This document shows positions 16,066-22,851 of a stretch of 33,166 nt of DNA, piece after piece; the stretch's first letter is position 1, and each line of letters starts with the position of its first letter. This stretch comes from Mariprofundaceae bacterium. Its GTDB lineage: Bacteria; Pseudomonadota; Zetaproteobacteria; Mariprofundales; Mariprofundaceae. The notes under the pieces were generated by a model. That model made no database searches. It worked only from the letters and a program-made list of their open reading frames with translations, and was not told the origin of the DNA. The DNA is taken from positions 1 to 33,166 of the forward strand of contig JAUZQO010000045.1 in NCBI GenBank assembly GCA_030950925.1, written 5' to 3'. The translations under genes were made by a program, and so were the position numbers.

Positions 16066-16966
16066 ATTGTTTCAGCGTTTTGTAGGTCAACAGCCATCGG
16101 GTTTCTCGGTGGCTGTTTTTTTCGTGCCATTAGTCTGCCTGACACTGTCGTCTTGTGCTCCCAAAGAGAGAATTGTATGGGCAGATGATAAAGATTTGAT
16201 TCTTCAATCATTGGATAGTGTGAGCCAATCTCAGCGTCTTTCACAAAGCAATATGAATTTACTCAACCAACGCATGTTAAAATTGGAGCGCGTGCTTGCT
16301 CAGCAAGAGTCTTCCGTGGAAAGTTTAACTGCCACATTAAAACAGCAGAAAATGAAACAGATGCAATGGCAAATGGTGCAGGAGCAAGAAAAAAACAAAA
16401 AAAAACAACGTGATTTGGCGGCAAAGAAAAAAGAAAAAGCCAATAAATTGGTGAAAAATGTTGTTGCACCTGTTGTGAAACCTCCCAGTATATCACTGGC
16501 TAAGAAGCTTAAGAGAATTGAAAAAGATATTCAACAGGTCTCTGCTGTGGCAACACGTGATACTGTCTTGCGCAAAAAAAGCAAAGAAAAGGATCTTTAT
16601 ACTGCGGCTTACCTTTCCTTGAAAAGCGGTCGCTATGATGAAGCTATTTTATCATTTCAAGGCTTGTTGCATCAATTTCCAAAAGGTGAACTTGTGGATC
16701 AAGCTTATTATTGGTTGGGTGAAAGCTTTTTATCCAAAGGGGAATTGGATCATGCAGTTGGGTCTTTTTCTAAATTGGTTCAAGCCTATCCTAAAAGCGC
16801 AAAATATCAGCCTGCCTTGTTGAAATTGGGGATGGCATACCGAGAAAAAGGTCGTCTAGGTGATGCTAAAGCGGTGTTACAGCGTTTGATTGATGAGTAT
16901 CCAGAATCGCGCTCATCAGATCACGCCCGCACACAACTCGCTTCCATCAACGCCCCTGCTCAATAA
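16043..16966 (+). CDS. cpoB: CpoB/YbgF, Tol-Pal-associated TPR protein
   Basis: A protein of about 307 residues if it starts at ATG 16043, overlapping pal by 23 bp; TTG 16067 is an alternative. The N-terminus forms a lipoprotein-type signal (VAVFFVPLVCLTLSSC, lipobox LSSC), whereas Escherichia coli CpoB is soluble. A coiled coil at about residues 60-190 is rich in Gln and Lys. The C-terminal TPR domain has LYTAAYLSLKSGRYDEAILSF, ELVDQAYYWLGESFLSKGEL and YQPALLKLGMAYREKGRLGDA, matching the three YbgF-type repeats. CpoB coordinates Tol function with peptidoglycan synthesis during division. Placement directly after pal and before queE supports the name. Confidence 0.88.
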   Translation: MRTLFVVKLFQRFVGQQPSGFSVAVFFVPLVCLTLSSCAPKERIVWADDKDLILQSLDSVSQSQRLSQSNMNLLNQRMLKLERVLAQQESSVESLTATLKQQKMKQMQWQMVQEQEKNKKKQRDLAAKKKEKANKLVKNVVAPVVKPPSISLAKKLKRIEKDIQQVSAVATRDTVLRKKSKEKDLYTAAYLSLKSGRYDEAILSFQGLLHQFPKGELVDQAYYWLGESFLSKGELDHAVGSFSKLVQAYPKSAKYQPALLKLGMAYREKGRLGDAKAVLQRLIDEYPESRSSDHARTQLASINAPAQ

Positions 16967-16972
16967 TTCGTT

Positions 16973-17620
16973 TTGATCCTCAATATTCATGAAATTTATA
17001 GCAGTATTCAGGGTGAAAGCACGCTTGTTGGTATGCCTTGTACTTTCGTGCGTTTGGCAGGATGCCCTTTGCGTTGTACATACTGTGATACATTGCAGGC
17101 GATTCCTTTTGATAGTGGTATGGCAATGTCTCTTGATTCGATTGTAGAGCAAGTGGCCACCTTGTCGAACCCCCTAGTATTGGTGACTGGGGGAGAACCC
17201 TTGGCGCAGAAATCATGTATTTTTTTACTACAAAGACTTTGTGATGTCATACCGATGGTGCAACTTGAAACGTCGGGGGCATTGGATACTTCATGGGTTC
17301 CAAAGCAAGTAAGAAAAATTATTGATGTGAAAACACCAGGTAGTGGCGAGGTCAAACGTAATCGCTGGGCGAATTTGGAAAACTTACAACCACATGATGA
17401 GATTAAATTCGTCTTGACCAGTCGTGATGATTATGAATGGAGTCGTCATCTGGTGCAAACACGCTTGCAGCATCTGCCTACAATATGCTTGTTTTCTCCA
17501 TCTTGGGGGAAGCTGGATACAGCAGATTTATGCACGTGGATTTTAGAAGATCATTTACCTGTCCGTTTGCAGATTCAAATGCATAAAGTGATTTGGGGAG
17601 CGGATAAACAAGGTGTCTAA
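16973..17620 (+). CDS. queE: 7-carboxy-7-deazaguanine synthase
   Basis: A 215-residue radical SAM enzyme that contracts 6-carboxytetrahydropterin to 7-carboxy-7-deazaguanine in queuosine synthesis. The N-terminus [21 protein letters not shown] and the cluster motif CPLRCTYCD (Cys31, Cys35, Cys38) are typical; [11 protein letters not shown] and LETSGAL bind SAM and substrate. The start is TTG at 16973, just 6 bp after cpoB. It overlaps queC by 8 bp, so the two are probably translated together. The pal-cpoB-queE-queC order matches Pseudomonas-like genomes. Confidence 0.95.
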   Translation: MILNIHEIYSSIQGESTLVGMPCTFVRLAGCPLRCTYCDTLQAIPFDSGMAMSLDSIVEQVATLSNPLVLVTGGEPLAQKSCIFLLQRLCDVIPMVQLETSGALDTSWVPKQVRKIIDVKTPGSGEVKRNRWANLENLQPHDEIKFVLTSRDDYEWSRHLVQTRLQHLPTICLFSPSWGKLDTADLCTWILEDHLPVRLQIQMHKVIWGADKQGV

Positions 17621-18320
17621 AGAGATGCAACATTTAAACAAAGCAGTGGTTTTATTATCGGGTGGTTTAGATTCAGCCACAGCCTTGGCATGGGCATTGG
17701 ATCAAGGATGGACGTGTACAACCCTGTCATTCAATTATGGGCAAAGACATGATGTGGAGTTGCAAGCCGCCGTTAAGATTGCAGATGTTTATGGTATTAC
17801 CGATCATCGGGTGATTGACGTGAGTTTGGGTGTGATTGGAGGCTCTGCTTTAACATCATCTTTGGATGTTCCCAAAGATTTACCCGCAAGTTCTGCAATT
17901 CCCGTGACCTATGTGCCTGCACGCAACTTGGTTTTCTTATCTTTGGCCGCAGGTTTAGCAGAAACCGTGGGGGCGATGAAAATTGTCATTGGTGCCAATG
18001 TGGTGGATTATTCAGGTTATCCTGACTGTCGACCTGAATTTTTATCAGCATTTGAAACGGTTGCCAACTTGGGTACCAAAGCAGGCGCTGAAGGGCAACG
18101 TTTTGAAGTAGTCGCACCTTTGATTCACTTGGATAAATCGGAAATTATTCGTTTGGGTTTGAGTTTAGGTGTGGATTATGGGTTGACACGTTCGTGTTAT
18201 GATCCCGATGCGCATGGCAACCCATGTGGTCACTGTGACTCTTGCCTCTTTAGAAAATCGGGTTTTGATAAGCTGGGTGAAAAAGATCCTTTAAACGATC
18301 AAGATTCATGCATCAAATGA
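17613..18320 (+). CDS. queC: 7-cyano-7-deazaguanine synthase
   Basis: A 235-residue ATP-dependent enzyme that converts 7-carboxy-7-deazaguanine to preQ0, the step after QueE. The PP-loop [17 protein letters not shown] near the N-terminus activates the carboxylate. [35 protein letters not shown] and a C-terminal zinc site ([17 protein letters not shown]) are all intact. The start is GTG 17613 inside queE, or ATG 17625 (MQHLNKAVV); I cannot decide from ribosome sites. Its stop is 46 bp before a nested MITE-like insertion. Confidence 0.95.
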   Translation: MSKEMQHLNKAVVLLSGGLDSATALAWALDQGWTCTTLSFNYGQRHDVELQAAVKIADVYGITDHRVIDVSLGVIGGSALTSSLDVPKDLPASSAIPVTYVPARNLVFLSLAAGLAETVGAMKIVIGANVVDYSGYPDCRPEFLSAFETVANLGTKAGAEGQRFEVVAPLIHLDKSEIIRLGLSLGVDYGLTRSCYDPDAHGNPCGHCDSCLFRKSGFDKLGEKDPLNDQDSCIK

Positions 18321-18366
18321 CCTTTATCCTAGGATCTAACAGTCTCATTTGGGTGACGTGGCGATA

Positions 18367-18626
18367 TAGTGATTCAAGTATTAAATCACCACGTCATTCC
18401 CGAAATCTTTTATCGGGAATCTAATGATATAGTCGTTTAAGTATGAATACTACATTATGTTGCTGTCACCCTCGAATGCTTGTGTCGAGGGTCTATTGAT
18501 AGATTCCAGACACAAGCACTCTGGAATGACGGTGGTTTAATACTTGAATCACTATAGACCCTCGATACAAGCACTCGAGGGTGACGATTGGATGATAGAA
18601 ATGATAGTTCTATACTTGAATGACTA
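18367..18626 (-). mobile_element. MITE-like element, subtype A, interrupted by a nested subtype B copy
   Basis: In reverse orientation this is a second copy of the element at 13391-13524. Ends TAGTGATTCAAGTAT and ATACTTGAATGACTA are flanked by TA at 18365-18366 and 18627-18628. Without the nested insert and one TA it is 133 bp and differs from the recO copy at only a few positions. The insert splits its two hairpin modules (18392-18423 and 18555-18585). Its right end lies within the 3' end of ppx. Confidence 0.85.
18430..18554 (+). mobile_element. MITE-like element, subtype B, nested in subtype A
   Basis: 125 bp, the same as 13661-13785 except C18473 for T and G18487 for A, which pair with each other in the first hairpin. 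TA at 18428-18429 and 18555-18556 is the target duplication. The nesting shows that subtype B moved after the subtype A copy was in place. Confidence 0.87.
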
Positions 18627-20193
18627 TATGTAAATCCAAGCCGAAAATAGCTTGCACATAATCACCGACTTTCATGCTTGACCAGCGCTCCAATAATAAA
18701 TCGCCCTTGCCTTGCAAGTGAAGTTTGAGATATTTTTCGGATAATTCAACATGAATATGATGAATACGGTGTCGTCGATCCTTGTTTAAGGCGATACCAA
18801 GACGTAAAAAGACGCTCAAATATTTAACCCGTTGTTGATTCTGGTCACTGAGTTGAGAAAAATCACGGTGTGATTCGTTGGGGAAAACCTTGCGTTGATA
18901 GCGAACCACTTGTGCCAAAACAGCTTTGTCTTGGTCGGATAAGCCCAAGAGCGATGATGCAGAAATAAGGTAGGCTGCATGCCGATGATGCCCTCCGACG
19001 CGAACATACATGCCAATTTCATGGATGTGTGCTGCAATTTCCAACAACAAACGGTCTTGATGATGGACATGATGTAATTCATAACTTTGATCAAAAATAT
19101 TCAAAGCCAAATGGGCGACAATTTTTCCATAATGACGATCAATGTGAAAGCGTTTTCCCATATTTTGAGCCATTGCCAATAGATTATTTCGTCGAGAATG
19201 TTGGGTGTCTGTTTCTGTATCCATCATATCAAGCAACACACCATCAAGCAAGCTGGCTTCGGGCATTATCATACATTCAATATTTGCCAACAACATGATT
19301 TCATGAAAAACAATCGCGGCAGGAAGGATCACATCGGCACGATCAGGACGCAACTGTAGCCTATCCATGCGCTCTTCAAGGCTTAAATTCTCCAAGTGAT
19401 GAATCAATTGGAAAAGTTGTTTTCGAGTGATGGATGTTGCCGACTCGCCATCGAAATATTGATAAATAAGGCTACCCAATGCACCTGCATTACCACCCGT
19501 TGCGATGCATAATGAGGCTTGTCGTGTACCAATTTGTTCTTTGAGTTTATTGCGAACACTTTCCATATATTCTGATAATAAGGTGTTAAAATTCCCCGAT
19601 TTCCCGAGTAGCTCAAGAAGTCGAACGGTGCCAAGCTTAAAGCTTTGCGCTGAAATAACTTCGCCATTATCGCATAAGGTGACTTCAACACTGCCGCCTC
19701 CCATATCAACCAACAATACAAATTGATGTAATAAATCAACGCGCCGTGCGATGGAGTAGTGTACCAACCTTGCTTCTTCTTCGCCTGATATAAGTTCTAA
19801 GGATATGTCAGTCTCTTGTTTAATTTTATCAATCAATTGTTGACCATTGCGTGAATCACGCATGGCACTGGTGGCAACAGCACGGTAGTTCTCAATATGG
19901 TACTGTTGAAGAATACGTTTGAACTGATGAAAGGCATGTACAGCATCATCCATGGTTTGCGTTGAAAATGACTCCGATGTGAAAGCATCGTGTCCCAAGC
20001 GAACAGGTTCTCGATAACGCTGAATCAATTGAGGCACACCCTTTTCATCATGCGCTGCAATACCTAGGCGCATGGCATTGGAGCCAACATCAATGGCTGC
20101 TACAAGTCCGTCTTGTTCTAAACGTTCATCATCGGTGAGAAAATTTGTGAGTTCCATGTGCATATCGTGCCACGGTACAGTGAGGGATACCAT
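18610..20193 (-). CDS. ppx: Exopolyphosphatase / pppGpp phosphohydrolase (Ppx/GppA family)
   Basis: About 527 residues from ATG 20193 (TTG 20199 is also possible). Ppx/GppA enzymes release phosphate from polyphosphate or pppGpp. The actin-like ATPase fold shows VAAIDVGSNAMRLGI, AVATSAMRDSRNGQQL, ELISGEEEARLVHYSI, VLLVDMGGGSVEV and CIATGGNAGALGSL. A C-terminal HD-like helical region follows (HIHEIGMYVRVGGHHRHAAYL, DKAVLAQVVRYQRK). Ppx and GppA cannot be separated by eye. The last five residues (IVIQV) and the stop codon come from the inserted MITE; before insertion the frame would have ended HIATSPK. It is divergent from ssb. Confidence 0.92.
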   Translation of the reverse strand: MVSLTVPWHDMHMELTNFLTDDERLEQDGLVAAIDVGSNAMRLGIAAHDEKGVPQLIQRYREPVRLGHDAFTSESFSTQTMDDAVHAFHQFKRILQQYHIENYRAVATSAMRDSRNGQQLIDKIKQETDISLELISGEEEARLVHYSIARRVDLLHQFVLLVDMGGGSVEVTLCDNGEVISAQSFKLGTVRLLELLGKSGNFNTLLSEYMESVRNKLKEQIGTRQASLCIATGGNAGALGSLIYQYFDGESATSITRKQLFQLIHHLENLSLEERMDRLQLRPDRADVILPAAIVFHEIMLLANIECMIMPEASLLDGVLLDMMDTETDTQHSRRNNLLAMAQNMGKRFHIDRHYGKIVAHLALNIFDQSYELHHVHHQDRLLLEIAAHIHEIGMYVRVGGHHRHAAYLISASSLLGLSDQDKAVLAQVVRYQRKVFPNESHRDFSQLSDQNQQRVKYLSVFLRLGIALNKDRRHRIHHIHVELSEKYLKLHLQGKGDLLLERWSSMKVGDYVQAIFGLDLHIVIQV

Positions 20194-20291
20194 GCCCAAG
20201 TGACTTCCAGTTGTATAAATTTCTTGTCTGGCTACCTTGCTGTGACGATTCGGATAATGATGGATTGAAAATAAAATGAGGGCTTAATATT

Positions 20292-20753
20292 ATGAATATT
20301 TACAGTTTTACAGGTCGTTTAGGGCGTGATAGCGAGACTCGCTTTACACCAGGAGGCATGGCAATTTGTAATTTTACGGTCGCAGTGGATTACGGATTTG
20401 GTGATAATAAAGGCACCAACTGGTTGCGTTGCTCGTTGTTTGGTAAACGTGCTGAAGGGCAATTGCCGAAATATTTGGTGAAAGGCACCCAAGTTGCGAT
20501 CAGTGGTGAGCTTCGTATCCGTGAATATGATGATAAAGATGGTAATAGACGCACATCTGTTGAAGTTAATGTGGATAAGTTAGATTTAATTGGTGGGCGA
20601 AATGATGCTCAGCAAGGCGGCGGCGCGCCTCAAGGTGGTGGGTTCCCAACGCATGGTGGTGGACAAGCACCTGCGCAATCAACACGTCATGACCCCTTTG
20701 CAGATTCGCCATCTTTCAATAACGCACCTGTGGATGATGACATTCCTTTTTGA
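20292..20753 (+). CDS. ssb: Single-stranded DNA-binding protein
   Basis: A 153-residue SSB. The OB fold includes MNIYSFTGRLGRDSETRFTP, GGMAICNFTVAVDYGF, TNWLRCSLFGKRAEGQLPKYLVKG and VAISGELRIREYDDKDGNRR. A Gly/Gln-rich linker (about residues 105-135) leads to the acidic tip DDDIPF, which recruits partner proteins, RecO among them in other bacteria. The start ATG has a GAGGG ribosome site. An intrinsic terminator lies 47 bp downstream, so it is probably monocistronic. Confidence 0.97.
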   Translation: MNIYSFTGRLGRDSETRFTPGGMAICNFTVAVDYGFGDNKGTNWLRCSLFGKRAEGQLPKYLVKGTQVAISGELRIREYDDKDGNRRTSVEVNVDKLDLIGGRNDAQQGGGAPQGGGFPTHGGGQAPAQSTRHDPFADSPSFNNAPVDDDIPF

Positions 20754-20799
20754 TTCGCGTTATTTCATGCTATTTGAAATAAGGATTAAGTGCATGATG

Positions 20800-20835
20800 A
20801 AGACTCCTATTTCGATGGGGGTCTTTTTGATTTTT
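20800..20835 (+). terminator. Rho-independent terminator after ssb
   Basis: Stem AAGACTCC (20800-20807) pairs with GGGGTCTT (20818-20825) with one G-U pair, followed by a T-rich tract (TTTTTGATTTTT). Confidence 0.8.
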
Positions 20836-20887
20836 GGATTGGGTTATTGACTACACAATCAAGATTTTTTATGCAGGTTTGCTAAAT

Positions 20888-21676
20888 ATGACAGATAAAC
20901 TTTTATGTATTGATATTGGTAACACCCAAATTGTCTTTGGGCTTTTTCAGCAAAAAATATTGCTGTCACACTGGCGTCTATCGAGCCATGCACATGCCAC
21001 CAGTGATGAATTGGCGTGGCAGTTGCGTGGCATGTTCACGCAATTTCAATGTGATGGACAAGATATTGACGGTATTATGATTGCCAGTGTCGTGCCGCAT
21101 TTGGATATCGCCTTGCGCGATGCTTGTTGTCATGTCTGCGATTGTGATGTGGCATTTATTGGTGATAAAGATGTGAAAACGGGGATGCCTGTGGATTATA
21201 AAAACCCACGTGAAGTGGGTGCTGACCGTATTGCCAATGCCGTTGCAGCGCGTGAATTTTACGGCAGCCCCGCGATTGTATTGGATTGCGGAACAGCCAC
21301 CACCTTCGATGTGATTACAGCCAACGGGCATTATGCAGGTGGTTTGATTATTCCAGGTATGGACATTGCCTTAGAAGCCCTGTGTCAACGGGCGGCGAAG
21401 TTGCCTGAGGTTTCGGTGGTAGCAACCCAAGTACTGATTGGGCGGGATACCGTGAGTAGCATACAAGCAGGCAGTTACTGGGCAACAGTGGATGGTTTAT
21501 CGGGTATTATTCGACGTTTACATGCACTGGATGAATATCGTGATGCCCCTGTAGTAGCAACGGGTGGTTTGGCAAACCGTATTCATCAGGATATTCCTGA
21601 AATATCAGCATTGGAACCCTATTTGACCTTAAAAGGATTATATTTACTGGCACTGATGCACACTCAACATGCGTAA
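20888..21676 (+). CDS. coaX: Type III pantothenate kinase
   Basis: A 262-residue kinase for the first step of coenzyme A synthesis. ATG 20888 (MTDKLLCIDIGNTQIVFGLF) places the phosphate-binding DIGNT motif at the N-terminus; the frame upstream runs through the ssb terminator and is unlikely to be translated. Further motifs: IASVVPHLD, YKNPREVGADRIANAVAA, VLDCGTATTFDVI and GGLIIPGMDIALEAL, then VVATGGLAN. These are the PanK-III signature, including the Asp needed for catalysis and the monovalent cation. It overlaps the next gene by 8 bp. Confidence 0.96.
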   Translation: MTDKLLCIDIGNTQIVFGLFQQKILLSHWRLSSHAHATSDELAWQLRGMFTQFQCDGQDIDGIMIASVVPHLDIALRDACCHVCDCDVAFIGDKDVKTGMPVDYKNPREVGADRIANAVAAREFYGSPAIVLDCGTATTFDVITANGHYAGGLIIPGMDIALEALCQRAAKLPEVSVVATQVLIGRDTVSSIQAGSYWATVDGLSGIIRRLHALDEYRDAPVVATGGLANRIHQDIPEISALEPYLTLKGLYLLALMHTQHA

Positions 21677-22322
21677 AGCTTTCAGCTTCGTATGGATTAT
21701 GGGGGTGTTGGTGTTGGCTTGGCAAGCTTGGAATCCTCCTGCATCTAGGATTCAAGCTCAAGGGATACGCTTTTCGATTCCCAATATTGCCCCCTTAGAT
21801 AGTGGACAATGGCGAGTCGTGACACGGCGTATGGTTTGGAAAAAAGCCGTTGATAGTATGCGAAATCAGTTGGGTGGTTTGGGATATACATTGATCTTGA
21901 TTCGTAAAAAAGAACCCATTGAATTGCATGCTTTTGATGATGTACGTTTGTTTTCAAGCAAAAAGGCAGCTTATACTGCAAAAACGTGGTGGGAAAATAA
22001 GCATGTGGATGCTGAAGTATTGGATACATCGAGTTCAAAACAACCACCTGTTTATCGTGTGGAATTGGGGCGTTATTATTTAAGTGCCTACGCCAAAGAT
22101 GCGCAGAAAGAGTTGAATCAAGCCGGAAAACCTTATCGCTATCAAAAACGACAGGTCATGATTCCAAGTTACCGTTTCGCTTTTTCTGCAATGGTGAAAA
22201 GCGAAGCCGTGATTCTTTGGCGACGCTTACAGAATATGGGTACTGCAAACCCAGTGATGATGCAGACATCGAAATTTAATGCGCTTTATAAAGGTTACCT
22301 GATTAGCCATGAATCTGAGTAA
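21669..22322 (+). CDS. Predicted periplasmic/membrane-anchored SPOR-like protein
   Basis: A 217-residue protein starting with a single hydrophobic segment (AFSFVWIMGVLVLAWQAW), a signal anchor or signal peptide. Two regions look like SPOR-type units: LGGLGYTLILIRKKEPIELH with DVRLFSSKKAAYTAKTWWE, and VYRVELGRYYLSAYAKDAQK with LNQAGKPYRYQKR. SPOR domains bind denuded glycan strands at the septum. Similarity is by pattern only. It overlaps coaX and is probably co-transcribed; coaX followed by a SPOR-type gene is known in several Proteobacteria. Function beyond this is unknown. Confidence 0.55.
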   Translation: MRKAFSFVWIMGVLVLAWQAWNPPASRIQAQGIRFSIPNIAPLDSGQWRVVTRRMVWKKAVDSMRNQLGGLGYTLILIRKKEPIELHAFDDVRLFSSKKAAYTAKTWWENKHVDAEVLDTSSSKQPPVYRVELGRYYLSAYAKDAQKELNQAGKPYRYQKRQVMIPSYRFAFSAMVKSEAVILWRRLQNMGTANPVMMQTSKFNALYKGYLISHESE

Positions 22323-22493
22323 CTTTAAGTCACTGATGTTACACAGTTGTGTTTTTCATTGTTTGTAATTTCCCTAAACGGCGGTTTCAAGTTCCAAGTG
22401 CAACACGTGCAAAATGTTTATGAAAGTCGAAGGACTCAGGCATGAGTATTTCAGCAGGACACCTGAAGTTCAAGCTTTTTCGTGGTCGGGTGT

Positions 22494-22682
22494 TTAATTG
22501 GCACGCAAAGGCATCGCAGCATCATGTGGGTGTGCTGTCGGCGTTACACCTTCTGTATCGACAGCGGCTAACTGATCGACATAAGCAAGGATGCTAGAAA
22601 GTTGGGGGGCGAGTTCAGTGGCTTCTTCATCGATTAAGCGAATGCGAGCCAGCATTGCGACCTTTTGAACATCAATATCCAT
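22494..22682 (-). CDS. gatC: GatC-like amidotransferase subunit, short
   Basis: 62 residues from ATG 22682 (GAGGT ribosome site). VQKVAMLARIRLIDEEATELAPQ, SSILAYVDQLAAVDTEGVTPTAH and MPLRAN follow GatC closely. GatC holds the GatA/GatB complex that amidates Glu-tRNA(Gln) or Asp-tRNA(Asn). Usual length is about 95 residues, so the C-terminal third is absent: a TAA stands where the family continues after LRxD. In-frame codons beyond it read TPDHEKA, then another stop at 22470-22472, suggesting a lost tail. gatA and gatB are not adjacent. It may be a truncated but functional protein or a decaying gene. The 171-bp gap to the SPOR-like gene holds nothing else I recognise. Confidence 0.72.
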   Translation of the reverse strand: MDIDVQKVAMLARIRLIDEEATELAPQLSSILAYVDQLAAVDTEGVTPTAHPHDAAMPLRAN

Positions 22683-22851
22683 GTTCGAATACCTCATATT
22701 TGGAATGCGGCAAGCATAGCGAGTATCCGCTCTTTCTCCACTCCACTCATCTATCATTATGAAATTTTACAAGCTAACACATTACCTTAATCTATCGCAC
22801 CGACAGCTTGCATGAACTTGTATGTTGATTTTTTTCAAAAGGGATATTGTC

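Noticed and set aside
13391-18626. CRISPR-like array from the repeated palindromes
   Set aside because: Repeats are few, differ in orientation, have terminal inverted repeats and TA duplications, and there are no regular unique spacers or cas genes.
20834-20887. Upstream extension of coaX
   Set aside because: The extension overlaps the T tract of the ssb terminator, and the family N-terminus begins at ATG 20888.
22410-22494. Frameshifted continuation of gatC (CPAEILMPESFDF in another frame)
   Set aside because: The match to the GatC tail is too weak by eye to claim a frameshift; only the premature stop is reported.
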